Assembly (NCBI GenBank): GCA_950022655.1
Contig: OX465584.1
Location: forward strand, 57,091,789 to 57,155,788
Direction of reading: 5' to 3'
Length of the DNA stretch: 64,000 bases
Source of the DNA: Alentia gelatinosa
Lineage: Eukaryota > Annelida > Polychaeta > Phyllodocida > Polynoidae
The notes under the pieces were generated by a model. The model was given only the letters and a program-made list of their open reading frames with translations, had not been told where the DNA came from and searched no databases. Positions 44,228 to 55,405 of this stretch are shown piece after piece; positions within the stretch are counted from its first letter, which is position 1; each line of letters begins with the position of its first letter. The translations under genes and the position numbers were made by a program.

Positions 44228-44735
44228 AAATAAAACGTTGTGCCTGTAAAAGTACAAATTTCGATCCTCACTCTGGCCCTTGGGACGTTTACAAACTCAG
44301 TGTAAACACCTCGTTGTAAACGTCCCAGGGCCAGAGTTCGGATCGAAATTTGTACGTGTACAGGAACATCGTTTTATTACTTTACTTGTACTTGTAACTG
44401 TGTGCGAATGTCTATGAAATTCTGCCCGCTGCTAGGGGTGTAGTATAAATAATGTTCGCGCCCACTATGACAGCAGGCCATAGTGAGTGGCAATAGCTTT
44501 GTAAGGGAGGTGTGCATTGCAGAACAGAAAAGTTAATAAAACAGATTTTTAAACGATTAGGAGGTATATAATAGTAAGAAAATATAGTGACTGAGCCTTT
44601 ATGGATGGCCGTTCTCGGTCAATTGATGAAAAAATATGTCCCTCCACCTGCGGTATCGGGGCGTATTTCTACATCAAATGACCTTGAACGATCATCCATA
44701 CGGACTCAGTAACCACGTTTTCTCATACTACTACC
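44228..44735. mobile_element. FB4 hairpin followed by FB5 element
   Basis: Hairpin 44229-44395 has arms ACAAATTTCGATCC / GGATCGAAATTTGT and CTGGCCCTTGGGACGTTTAC / inverse, apex TC at 44297 and 44311. Then an FB5 module (to GGTATATAATAGTAA, 44585) with CCGCTGCTAGGGGTGTAGTA. Then an FB5 hairpin with apex CCTCCACCTGCGGTATCGGG (TC at 44643 and 44656). Confidence 0.7.
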
Positions 44736-45110
44736 ACGGCTGAGAGTTGGGAGATGATGTTGTATGTTGAATGGCGCACACTGTGTTCTTCTGTGGAGTG
44801 TGGCTCACTTGACAATATCCCAGGTGCTTATCAGCCACTCAGCTTTGATAGATTATTACGTGCATTGGATCGTGGTGCTCCGAAATATTTTTTAATTTTC
44901 TTTCTTTTTTAATTTTTCTTTCTTTTTTTATAATGTTTTTTCTGCATTCTGTAATTTTTTATTTTTTTTGTTTTGTTCTTCCATGTTCAGTCTTGTAAGC
45001 ATTCAACAAGTTCTTCTACATCAGTGATATGTGTATATGTATATGAAAATAAGTGTGGTAGATGGACAGTACATTCACATGATGACAAATACACATGAGG
45101 AAGATAATTA
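44736..45110. other. Unassigned, T-rich
   Basis: T-rich at 44885-44980; no exon or termini seen. Confidence 0.4.
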
Positions 45111-45111
45111 C

Positions 45112-45470
45112 ATTATCTCACCCCTGGTACAAGTTTAGCCATAGGAATAACGTTAGAAAAAAATACTCAACAATTACCCCGATAAAGTGACAATACTGCG
45201 CCACGGTCGTGGCGTAGTGAATATGAGATGACTTCATAGGTGATTGACAAATCAGCGGCCAGGATTTCAGAGACAAGACAAGACAAGAGATTTAAACGTC
45301 CCGAAAGGTGTGAGATACATCTAGAACCGCACTCAAATTGTAAAATACACAATACTCCTCTTGTTTGAATGGGCCATAATCGTCACTCGGGTTCACCTTG
45401 ATGACCATTGTGGCCCATCCAAACTCGTGGAGTATTGCGTATTTATACGATTCTCGATGCAGTTCTATAT
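45112..45470. mobile_element. FB3-type element, partial
   Basis: Left end TTATCTCACCCC (45115) with CCATAGGAATAACGTTAG. The hairpin 45315-45470 pairs AATACACAATACTCCTCTTG and GGGCCATAATCGTC with their inverses; apex CACTCGGGTTCACCTTGATG. The hairpin stem matches the one at 4580-4690. Confidence 0.6.
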
Positions 45471-45616
45471 AAGTACCTATTCAACCAAGCTAATGAACTG
45501 CCTATTCACAGTTTTTCAATAAACTTCTTGAAGGCATCCTTTGTTTGCGCCTTTTGAACATTACTATCGAGTCTATTCCAGAGAACTAGTCCTCAGTACA
45601 TTGGCGACTTTCTATA

Positions 45617-45870
45617 GGGCACAGAGTGATTGCTAGTTCCGCTATCATCCTCAGGAAATTCTAAGATAGGGCCATTGTAGTCGGGGGGCAACCACTGTTA
45701 TTAGTTGTTATAATCTTTAGATGATATTTGGACGAGGTTAAAATTCCTACATGGCAAGCAACAAAAGATGTTTTTGATAAAATCCCCTTATAATTGGTCC
45801 CACCGTCTGGTGTTTTGAATGGCGTTGGGGGGCAAGATGGCTGCCTCCATGGCACAATAGCTATGCGCCC
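45617..45870. mobile_element. Q-family element, copy 2
   Basis: Ends GGGCACAGAGTGATTGC and AATAGCTATGCGCCC are partly inverted (TATAGGGC-type), with TATA at both borders, consistent with a TA duplication. 254 bases, non-coding, the least eroded Q copy. Confidence 0.65.
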
Positions 45871-46054
45871 TATATGATTCACGTCGAAAGCTATACTCCT
45901 GAAACTTTACTTTCTCGTCGGCCCTCGTCCCACGATTTCTATCATCTAATGCCCTGAAGTCTTTCTACAGTTCTCGGACTGATCTCAGTGTTAAGTCGCT
46001 AGTCAGAATTCCATCCAAAGTGATAACAAATTTCAAGATCCATCTTTTTGAATG

Positions 46055-46685
46055 AATTGAACCCAGTAATTGCCATATCAAACGGTATGACATTAGGGAC
46101 CATTTCTTTGCTCTATATCAAGAAGGGGCTACTTTTCCCGTATACCATGGTTTTGAGGCCGTATATCACAGGTTTGAATCCGTATACCACAGTTATGGTA
46201 TCTGACAGGTTTTATACAATGGGTAGTGGTTTACTGAGTCCCCATACATTTTCAATGGGGCTTTGTATACGATGGATAATGAAAGAAGATATATCAAAAT
46301 ATAACAGGGCAAATCCATCGTGTTGGTGGAACCAGCACTTTATAGGCTTTATTATCCACCTAATACAAAGTGTCCATAGAAAACACATAGGGAGTGTGTA
46401 TGGACATACCAGGCGCATACGGATATGTTGTATGCTCCGGGTGGCGCATACGGAAAAAATAGTGCGTATGGGAAAATAGTGCATAACTAAAAAAAACTGA
46501 TATCGACATGCCACTTGTCAAAGAAAGGTGGATAATAAATACAATATTGACTGGTTTCAGATAAAAGCGGTTGTATGTTCCTCGGAGATGACTCTATGCA
46601 TTTGCTCGGATATTACTACGCGTCCACTACTCGGAGCATACGGCCGCTTGTATCTGAAACCAGTCAATATTGTGTATTTATCCTA
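46055..46685. mobile_element. FB1 composite
   Basis: 46055-46300 is the inverted copy of 4720-4965. 46350-46540 is a full FB1 module (TTATTATCCACCTAATAC to AGGTGGATAATAA). 46530-46680 is the hairpin with GACTGGTTTCAG / CTGAAACCAGTCAATATTG arms; its apex has a deletion (TCTATGCATTTGCTCGG). It ends against TTTATCCTACCCC, an FB2-type end. Confidence 0.75.
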
Positions 46686-46689
46686 CCCC

Positions 46690-47284
46690 ACTCTGGTCAA
46701 GTCTGTTGCTCACTACCCTCAGCTAACGCTTCGCGTAGTAATACACGACCTTCCCGTCGTGGCATAAACACTGACAAGTCTAACTCTCGTTCAGTTTCTA
46801 CTAATTATCATACGGACTGCAGCACCTGGGCGTCATGGAGCAACCCTCACCTGGTGCCCGTGTGCAGGTGGCCGCTTCCCAAACCATGACCTGCAACAAT
46901 GTACTCCTACATCTCTATTGTTCTCACTGATAAGGCCCGCGCTAATACAGTTCAATAAGCCAGGTCTAGACGACCATAAACGTTTTACTACCGAGTCCGA
47001 CTATTTCAGTTCTGTTTCCTGAACTTTGCACTTAGCCTTGTGATAGAAATTCACCAGACTGGGATCGTTTTGTTTTAGATGGAAACAGACGTCGCCTCGT
47101 CTTATTTCCAGGTTGTAATTGTTATATGAGGAATGGATAGATTTTGGATTCATCAAATATTTTTTATGATTTATTTTCCCTTTGCAATACGATTTTACTC
47201 GTTCACAGTTCGAGTACTCAAAAGACCCTCTTCAAACTTAGCTAGGGTAATGGGTATCATAGGGAGATGATAGTCCCTGTCTCC
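46690..47284. other. Unassigned sequence
   Basis: No exon or repeat termini recognised. Confidence 0.4.
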
Positions 47285-47735
47285 TGTGCCTATCCCTCCA
47301 CCTACTCCACCCCTCTTCGCCGGGATGCAAGTGTTTCAAAGTAGTTTCATTTCTTAATCGTGTTAAGTGGAGAGGTAGCTCAGTGGTTAAGGCACTGAAC
47401 TTGTAATCCGAAGGTTTTGGGTTCGATTCTCGCTGCAGCCACCTTTCTCCTTCATCCCAAGCAGTGGTAGATTTACTGCTATATCAAAAACCAATCCTTC
47501 TCATACCCTGCCTAGGTGGTGTGTGAAGTAAAAGAACTCTCATCTCGGTAAATGTGTAGGGGTGAGATTTCTGCCTAAATTCATCTCAGATTTGATCACC
47601 ACTCTTGTGTTGTAAAACCAGCGAGGGAGGCTGAACCATGAGTTAGTCCCTACATACCCTCAGGATCTCCTTGGACGTTAGATAAAAAAAACACAAAAAA
47701 ACCAATTCTTAATCATGTCCATAATTAAAGACTTG
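47285..47735 (+). repeat. Interspersed repeat carrying a SINE
   Basis: CAAAGTAGTTTCATTTC before, and CTTAATCATGTCCATAATTA after, the SINE match the uninterrupted copy at 3140-3270. The SINE therefore inserted into this repeat. Confidence 0.6.
47364..47705 (+). mobile_element. Full-length tRNA-derived SINE
   Basis: The head (about 47367-47442) has box A TAGCTCAGTGG (47377-47387), box B GGTTCGATTCT (47420-47430) and an anticodon-loop-like CTTGTAA (TGT, Thr type). The body contains one AGCAGTGGTAGATTTACTGC core unit, GTGTAGGGGTGAGATTTC, and a tail CATACCCTCAGGATCTCC-TTGGACGTTAG ending A-rich. A 13-bp duplication TTCTTAATCRTGT (47351-47363, 47706-47718; one mismatch) flanks it, as expected for LINE-mobilised SINEs. 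Confidence 0.85.
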
Positions 47736-48179
47736 TGCAGGTCTAGGTATGGGAGGCAAGCAGCGCAGTGGTACAGCCTAGCCTCACACCCGTGACTATA
47801 GAGAGACTGCGCCACTCTGTGATAAGTTTGTTTGAAAAAAAAACCATTCATCTGAGCTCTCGTGGAATCTACAAATACCAATTGATATTCTGAATACAAC
47901 ACTTAAGTGTAAGAAGTTTACATAGGATGGGAAAATATACATCATTTCATCATAGAAATAAAACTCTGAACTCATCAGAAACCCACTTGAGACACTTGAT
48001 TTTTTTTTTGCCACATCAACAATACGGTCAACGCGATTCCATGAAAGGATAAGTGAAACTATTCCCTATTTCTCAGTCAAGTGAATGCAAAAATAATGAT
48101 TATTTGATATAATCAGGCATGAGAAAATCGGAAAAAGAAATCAATTAAAAAAGAAGTTGGATTTATAAGTCAAGAGCAC
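47736..48179. other. Unassigned sequence
   Basis: A/T-rich with short homopolymers; no exon or repeat termini seen. Confidence 0.4.
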
Positions 48180-48465
48180 CTGAGAGGCCATTGACTCGGC
48201 AGGGCGCGGGTGAGGGAACTTTGAACCAGCTTTTGTGTGATTAGGTCCACAATGGCGGGCCTTACTACAATAGTGAGGTTGTTTTGTAGTGGTCGAGATA
48301 AGCGCGGCAAACAATAGGTGTCGGCTTATCTGGCGGGGGACGGGAGACTGGAGACCGGCCGGAACACGACCGGCGGGGCTGATAAGGGACGAGAGCGCCC
48401 CTCCCCGTCTTAGTCCCTTCTCCTCACCGCCTCCACCATCTACTGCCCTTACTTAGGCTTATAAA
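48180..48465. promoter_or_regulatory. Possible regulatory module
   Basis: Complex GC-rich sequence with inverted GATA-type sites (GAGATAAGC and GGCTTATCT), AACAATAGG (SOX-like) between them, and GCTGATAAGGG further on. CCGGCCGGAACACGACCGGC is an imperfect palindrome. Conservation is unknown. Confidence 0.25.
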
Positions 48466-50662
48466 TCCTATAAGACACCGACCCGATGGCTGTGCTCGAT
48501 CACACCTTTCCCTGACGAATCCGTCGGGTCGGGCAGAATCGGTCCTCTGTACGCACTTCACAGACCCGATTTTATTGCTTTTCCCGACGTGTCGGGCATT
48601 ACTACCATGTCAGATATTACCGACTCACACCAACCTTTAAGCCCATAAGACAGGACATTTTCCACAGATTCTCACCGATCCGATCACCAATTATAATCGG
48701 GAACATGAATGTCGCTGTCTTATACTTTTTGCAATGCTTCCCGATCACACATCTCCACTTTATGACCTTGTACAGCGACCTGATTGAGATCAGAGAGAGC
48801 CGCCGGGAGCCAAGCCGGGGTGAGCCACGGGCCGCTAGTGTGGAATCATAGAAATTAATTCAAAGTTTGATAACTTCGGATCCAATTAAGATATCGGGAA
48901 ACGGTTTTCAGGTTTATAATCGCCTCTATCTCCCCTACAAATCGGTATAAGGAACTTCTAAATCCGACTAGGGGATAGGTAGCATCGATGTGCAAATGGC
49001 CTTAACAGAATCGGGAACAGTCGGTGAAGTGCGTACAGCGACACGATTATGGTCGGGCATTACCCCCACGCTAGTAATGCCCGACCCGATTAAAATCGGG
49101 TCTGTGAAGTGCGTACAGCGACCCGATTCTGACGGATTCGTCGGGCAAAGGTGTGATCGGGCACAATGGTCGGGTTGCTGTCTTATAGGCTTTAGGCTAA
49201 AGCCTATAAGACACCGAAATTTGTTCCCGATTCATCCCGACCATCGGCTCGGTGAGAGTCGGGAATAAAATTTCGGTGTCGTATACCTGTAAGACACCGA
49301 CATGATGACTGTCCCCGATCACACTTCCCTCCCTTTATAACCTCGTAAAACGACCCGATTGAGATCAAAGAGAGTGTGCGGGACCTGGACCCGGCTGGTC
49401 CCTGGGCCGGGTAGGAGGATGATGTAGATATAATTCAAACTTTCATAATTGCTGTTCTATTTAAGGTATCAGAAAACTGTTTTCAGATCTATAATCGCCT
49501 TTGTCTCCCCTACAATTCGGTATAAAATACTTGGGTATGAAATGAGGGATTCAAAGCATCGCTATTGTAAACAGCCTATTCAGAATCGGGAATAGTCTGT
49601 GAAGTGCGTACATCGAAATCTTAAGGTCTGTGAGAGTCGGTCATATCTGACATGGCAGTAATGCCCGACGCGTCGGGAAAGGTAATAAAATCGGGTCGGT
49701 GAAGTGCGTACATCGACCCGATTGACGTAGATTGTCACAGACCCGACGGATCCGTCGGGCAAAGGCAGAATCGGGCACAGCGGTCGTGTCGGTGTCTTAT
49801 AGGCTTATAAGACAGCGACATTTTCCACAGATTCTCACCGATCCGATCACCGATTATAATCGGGAACAAGAATGTCACTGTCTTATACCCTTTGCCGATC
49901 ACACATCTCCACTTTATGGCCTTGTACAGCTACCCGATTGAGATCAAAGAGAGCCGCCGGGAGCCAAGCCGGGGTGAGCCACGGGCCGCTGGTGTGGATT
50001 CATAGAAAATAATTCAAAGTTTGATAACTTTGGATCTAATAGTCTTATAGGCTTTATAAGCCTAAAGCCTATAAGACAGCAACCCGACCATTGTGCCCGA
50101 TCACACCTTTGCCCGACGGATCCTTCGGGTCGGTCAGAATCGTGCCGCTGTACGGACTTCGCAGACCCGATTATAATCGGGTAGTGCATTACTAGGGTGG
50201 GGTTAATGACCGACTTTGCCCGACCTTAATCTTATTGCTGTACGCACTTCACCGACTGATCCCGATTCTGAGTAGGCCGTTTAAATAGCGATGATATATA
50301 TCCCCCGTCCGATTTACAAGTGTCTTATACGGATCTGTATAATATCAATGTGTAGGGGAGACAGAGGCGATGATACATCTGAAAACCGTTTCCCGATATC
50401 TTAATTGGATCCGAAGTTATTAAACTTTCAATTATTTTCTACATTTATTTCTATTTATCTACACCAGCGGCCCGTGGCTCACCGCGGCTCGGCTACCGGT
50501 GGCTCACTTTGATCTCACTCAGGTCACTGTACGTGGCCATAAAGTATAGAGGTGTGGTCGGCAAGCATCGTTGAGGGTATAAGACATCGACATTATTGTT
50601 CCCGATTATAATCGGTGATCGGATCGGTGAAAATCTGTGGTTGATGTCGCTGTCTTATGGGC
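48466..50662. mobile_element. Cluster of H-family elements
   Basis: At least five partial or full H copies lie head-to-tail or inverted. A full copy (about 48645-49190) runs from AAGCCCATAAGACAGG to GCTGTCTTATAGGCTT. Others occupy 48466-48635, 49283-49800, 49797-50060 and 50060-50662. Short near-palindromic units (49205-49280, 49800-49895, 50568-50662) separate them. Shared motifs are CCCGACGGATCCGTCGGG, GAAGTGCGTACAGCGACCCG and GGTGAGCCACGGGCCGCT. No transposase. Confidence 0.8.
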
Positions 50663-50678
50663 TTTAGTCTATGAAAAT

Positions 50679-50790
50679 ACTGGAGAACTCGTCCCGAAAC
50701 GAACTCGACCCGTAACGAATTCGACCCGTAAACGGAACTCGACCCATAACGAACTCGACCCGTTTCTAGCACTGAACTCAAGTATCTTAT
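50679..50790. mobile_element. I-family fragment
   Basis: ACTGGAGAACTCGTCCCG, then repeated AACGAACTCGACCCGT units and a tail similar to 43270-43290 (CTCAAGTATCTTAT). No telomere-like core remains. Confidence 0.6.
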
Positions 50791-51236
50791 AGATACAAAT
50801 ATGGATATATATGAACTAGAATACTTAGGAAGTATCATTGCTATTTTATCATCTTGAATTCAAATTTTGCCGAAAATGTGAGCGATAATAGGAGTTTTGA
50901 GTGTCCATTCGGCACCGACAAACACATGTAGTTCTCATTCCAATACTGTTCTAAGGGCATTTTAAGTTCGAGAAATTGTCAGTTTCCTTGCCGATGTCAT
51001 TTGTCAATTATTAATTAAGATTTAGTCAGAAAACTATTAGAGTCACCTGTAAAATATATTGGGAATTGTTCCATCATATAAATGAAGATATGACATTTTC
51101 TTTATGCCTATTTTGTTTAGGAAGCTCGCGGGTCAAATTCTACCCCGCAACCAAAACTCATAGCATATTTTCAGTATCTATGGATTTTGATGCAGTTCCT
51201 TTTGAACCGCTTGGAGGAAGTGTCATTTCGTACTCT
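50791..51236. other. Unassigned sequence
   Basis: No exon or repeat termini recognised. Confidence 0.4.
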
Positions 51237-51399
51237 GGGGCCATCCATAAAGTACGTACGCACCGAGGGGGGTGGGGGGTCAGAAATTTTGGAAAATCTG
51301 CGTATGCTCCCTCTTTGTTCTATTGCGTACAAGATTGGGAGAGGGGGTGGGGGGTCCAAAATTTTAGAAATTCTGCGTACGTACTTTATGGATGGCCCC
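51237..51399. mobile_element. N-family MITE, 163 bases
   Basis: Termini GGGGCCATCCATAAAGTACG and CGTACTTTATGGATGGCCCC form a near-perfect inverted repeat that continues through CGCA and GGGGTGGGGGGTC motifs. TCT on both sides may be a 3-bp duplication. Youngest-looking N copy here. Confidence 0.8.
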
Positions 51400-51896
51400 T
51401 CTTGAAATAATTTGTCCATGTTGTTATATCCTTTTGTATGTATTTTGAATAAAAAGACAATAAAGCTAAACTTCATTATCGATTTATGAATATTTCTTAG
51501 TAAGTATCATGGAACCCACGTAGAACAAAATCGCTTGGTCTGAGATTGATGTTCATGAACAAGACCTGGATTCAACCGTAACAGGTGGATTTCCGGAAGT
51601 AGCTCAACATTCAAAAACGGTGGAAATGATAATGCAAGGGTTGCAACCATGTAGTTAGAACAGGACAATTATAAATTAGAAGTAAAAGTTCCAGAACAGC
51701 CTTGAGAAAGTTTTGGTAGAACTTATATAAATAAAAATAAATAAAAGAAGGGAGACAAACGGACCACAGGGGTTGAACTACTTCTTTGTTAGTCTTAGGA
51801 AAATGAACCCGGAGAGAAGACAGATCAAGATGGAATGTATTCAAATTTCATTGTGAAATAAGATACTTTGCTAAAAAAAAAAAAAAAAAACATTAG
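51400..51896. other. Unassigned, with SINE scrap and A-run
   Basis: 51700-51745 resembles a SINE tail scrap (GCCTTGAGAAAGTTTTGG). A poly-A run sits at 51874-51891. Nothing coding. Confidence 0.4.
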
Positions 51897-52172
51897 GTGG
51901 GCCCTAACGTCCATTTATCTTATATCTCCCGCCCGGCGCCGCAGGTGTGAACGCGGCATCGCCGTGCGGCCGAGGCGCGACTGAGGCTCTCTCACCTCTC
52001 GGCTGGGCCCTAACGTCCCGACTTTCGGGTGGTGTTGGGCCCTAACGTCTTGCAATCGGCTTTAGGCCACATCTAGATGTACCACCAGTCAGTCTGCGGC
52101 GTTTAGACGTTAGGGCCCACCACCTGAAAGTCGGGACGTTAGGGCCCACTCATCGGACGTTAGGGCCCCCCC
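51897..52172. mobile_element. J-family element, copy 1
   Basis: Outer ends GGTGGGCCCTAACGTCC and GGACGTTAGGGCCCCC are inverted. Internal copies of the same motif flank ACTTTCGGGTGGTG and its inverse. A GC-rich subregion has CGCGACTGAGGC. Non-coding, 276 bases. Confidence 0.7.
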
Positions 52173-52286
52173 ATAATAACATCGACAGACATCCTTGAAA
52201 TATGCACGTGTTAAATCATTACTTACATCTTATGAAATTTGCGGATACAAATAAGCTAACAAATATTGACCAATTCTGCAAAACAG

Positions 52287-53055
52287 GTGGGCCCTAACGT
52301 CTATTTATGCTATTTCTCACTCCCGGCGCCATAGGTGTGAATATGCGGTGGCGGCCGAGGCGCGACTGAAGCTTTCTAAAGCCCATAAGACAGCGACATT
52401 TTCCACAGATTCTCACCGATCTGATCACCGATTATAATCGGGAACATGAATGCCGCTGTCTTATACCCTTTGCAATGCTTCCCGATCACACCTTTCCATT
52501 TTATGACCTTGTACAGCGACCCGATTGAGATCAAACAGAGCCGCCTGGAGCCGAGCCGGGGTGAACCACGGGCCGCTGGTGTGGAATCATAGAAAATAAT
52601 TCAAAGTTTAATAACTTCGGATCCAATTAAGAAATCGGGAAACGGTTTTCAGATTTATCTTTGCCTCTCTCTACCCTACAAATCGATATAAGGCACTTGT
52701 AAATCGGACTCGGGGATAGGTAGCATCGCTATTAAAACGGCCTGCTCAGAATCGGGAACAGTCGGTGAAGTGCGTACAGCGACACGATTATGGTCGGGCA
52801 GAGTCGGTCATTACCCCAAGGCAAGTAATGCCCGACCCGATTAAAATCGGGTCTGTGAAGTGCGTACAGCGACCCGATTCTGCCCGACCCGACGGATTCG
52901 TCGGGCAAAGGTGTGATCGGGCACAATGGTCGGGTCGCTGTCTTATAGGCTTAACCCCCGGTGTAGGGTGGGCCCTAACGTCCCCACTTTCGGGTGGTGG
53001 GCCCTAACGTCTTGCAATCGGGCTTAGGCAACATCTCGATGTATCGCCAGTCAGT
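52287..53055. mobile_element. J-family element, copy 2, carrying an H element
   Basis: Starts GGTGGGCCCTAACGTC and continues like copy 1 to CGAGGCGCGACTGAAGC. After a 577-base H insertion it resumes GGGTGGGCCCTAACGTCC and ACTTTCGGGTGGTGGGCCC. The far right end is truncated. Confidence 0.7.
52377..52953. mobile_element. Full-length H element nested in J
   Basis: Runs from AAAGCCCATAAGACAGCGAC to GGTCGCTGTCTTATAGGCTT, so terminal inverted repeats are about 18 bases. Internal order matches 48645-49190, giving a full-length H of about 575 bases: short palindromic unit, GGTGAACCACGGGCCGCT region, GGATCCAATTAAGA block, then CGTACAGCGACCCG repeats. Confidence 0.8.
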
Positions 53056-53817
53056 CTGCAGCTGGCGGTCATTGCAGTAGCACCAGCAATAAAGCTTGTA
53101 ACGGGCCAAAGTTTTTTTATTTATAATTTATTTATTGAGATTAAGTTGTTACAATCACGTTGAAAGTTATACACATCATACTCATTGATCCCAATAAGGG
53201 GGCTGTGACCTCAGTCTATTTTTAAGGCTGGTTTTCACGGTCTAGCCTAGAGTTCGTGTCATCCATTACAGACATGGTTGTATAGAACAAATGTCTCCAA
53301 CAATTTTAAGATACACATTTAGTACAAGGAACAATCTGAAGAAGATTCAACAAACACTTTGTCTACATTCAGTAGAGTATTTAGCAAATAACACAATTTC
53401 TAATAATGGACGGATAACAATTTATAAACATCATTTTTTGAAATTCAGAGGTTAGAAGCTTTCAGAAAATGTATAGGTTACAAAATCCCCATCAAGCAAT
53501 GACCCTGACAATAACAAGTTTAGAATCGGTAAACGTGCTATTTGTCATTTGCAGCTTTGAAATGGCTCTACACCAATGTGCTCTGCTCTCTGCCTGATTG
53601 GCTTAGATTTATCTCATCTGTGTGTGTTGTTTTTTTAAAGTTTATTTTCTTGCCGTGCGGAAACGTGTTACAATGTCGGTGACGCCGGTCGATCCGTTGG
53701 TGTCTATTGTTATCAGACAATTATTGTTGGGTTTATTCGGTCAAGAGGCGTCTGAAGAAGGCGACCAGGGTCACGCCCGCTCAACATCTTAAGCGGCATT
53801 CACACGGTGGGACTTTG
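53056..53817. other. Unassigned; complex segment at its end
   Basis: 53056-53560 is AT-rich with nothing recognised. 53570-53800 is more complex (CTGATTGGCTTAGATTTATC, TGACGCCGGTCGATCCG) and could be regulatory, with no firm evidence. Confidence 0.35.
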
Positions 53818-54620
53818 TAGGTTTGAGTCTCACTGCAGCCACTTTTCTCCTTCACCCCACAGCAGTGGTAGATTTACTGCTAAATCAAAGGTCAATCCTT
53901 CTCATACAATGTCTATGTGGTGTGATGTATAGCCACTTTTCTCCTTCATCCCCAGCAGTGGTAGATTTACTGCCATATCAAAGGTTAGTCCTTCTCGTAC
54001 TATGCCTATGTGGTGTGGTGTACAGCCACATTTCTCCTTCATCCCCAGCAGTGGTAGATTTACTGCCATATCAAAGGCCAATCCTTCTCATACAATGTCT
54101 ATGTGGTGTGGTGTATAGCCACTTTTCTCCTTCATCCCCAGCAGTGGTAGATTTACTGCCATATCAAAGGCCAATCCTTCTCATACAATGTCTATGTGGT
54201 GTGGTGTACAGCCACTTTTCTCCTTCATCCCCAGCAGTGGTAGATTTACTGCTATATCAAAGGCCAATCCTTCTCATACAATGTCTATGTGGTGTGGTGT
54301 ATAGCCACTTTTCTCCTTCATCCCCAGCAGTGGTAGATTTACTGCCATATGAAAGGTCAGTCCTTCTCATACTATGCCTATGTGGTGTGGTGTACAGCCA
54401 CATTTCTCCTTCATCCCCAGCAGTGGTAGATTTACTGCTATATCAAAGGCCAATCCTTCTCATACAATGTCTATGTGGTGTGATGTATAGCCACTTTTCT
54501 CCTTCATCCCCAGCAGTGGTAGATTTACTGCCATATCAAAGGCCAATCCTTCTCATACTATGCCTATATGGTGTGGTTTCATCCTAAATTTATTTCATAG
54601 ATTCCATCACCTATACCTGG
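53818..54620 (+). mobile_element. SINE copy with eight core repeats
   Basis: A truncated head with a box B-like GGTTTGAGTCTC (53820) leads into eight 93-94 base core units starting at 53837, 53931, 54024, 54117, 54210, 54303, 54396 and 54489. It ends in a short diverged tail. Because 93 is divisible by three, the array stays open as a 254-codon frame; it is not a gene. Confidence 0.85.
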
Positions 54621-55215
54621 TACATAGTCTCAGACATAGTTATAGTTAACAGTCAAGTTTGTCCTACAATATAAATCAAATTCGCCATTTTCCCTGAGAC
54701 TGTTAAAAGCACCTTCCCATGAGATTGTTGTACCAAAGGAGAATTGTCAGAGATTAGTGGAACGGTGTGAAGTACACCATTCTCAGGTACATTATTCTCT
54801 ACGTATGAATCCCACTTGAGGCCTCAAGCCACTGTGCGATTCCTGTTCCCTTCCCTGCGATAAATGGCCCCTCCATTCCGAATCGTCCAGTGGGTTCTAG
54901 CTTGCCATTTTTTTGCCCTGAGATTCCGGTTCCGCCCCCCGTGGAGGTTACAATTCGTCAGCGACAAATTGTACCTCGGAAGGACCCGGAATCGCCTGCG
55001 ATAAAATTCAAACATGTCTGGTTTTTCCTGCGATTCTATTCCTAGACCCCTGTACCTCCATGGAGAGGGTCGTCGGCCGCCTGTCCCCAAACCGCAGGGT
55101 AGCCCGAGCCAAAATGGGCTGTACAAAGCGCACAGTGGACCCAAAAAAACGCCTGCGATTTCTGTACCAATCCCTGCTGTGCACACCTCACTGTGGAGGT
55201 CGACAGACCAGACCA
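54621..55215. other. Unassigned sequence between SINE pieces
   Basis: Repeated CCTGCGAT / ATCGCAGG-type motifs occur (54855, 54994, 55027, 55150), suggesting a diverged repeat. A 130-codon minus frame has no domain signal. Confidence 0.35.
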
Positions 55216-55405
55216 TGTCTATGTGGTGTGGGAAGTAAAAGAACTCTCACCTCGGTAAATGTGTAGGGGTGAGATTTCTACCTGAATTCATCACATAGAT
55301 TCGATTACCACCCTCGTGGTGAAAAAGAACCTTGAGAAAGTCTGGTAAGGACCTATAATGGTTGACTGGACGTTAAATCAAACCAAACAAACAAACAAAC
55401 CATAC
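55216..55405 (+). mobile_element. SINE tail
   Basis: TGTGGTGTGGGAAGTAAAAG, GTGTAGGGGTGAGATTTC, CCTTGAGAAAGTCTGGTAAG and GGACGTTAAATCAAACC with CAAACAAACAAAC end. No head. A separate insertion or a displaced tail of the copy at 53818. Confidence 0.8.

Noticed and set aside
47367..47442. Functional tRNA-Thr gene
   Set aside because: Box A and B are good, but the anticodon and acceptor stems are disrupted, and the sequence continues as a SINE body with tail and target duplication.
53823..54587. 254-codon open frame
   Set aside because: It is eight copies of a SINE core of 93-94 bases; openness follows from a period divisible by three.
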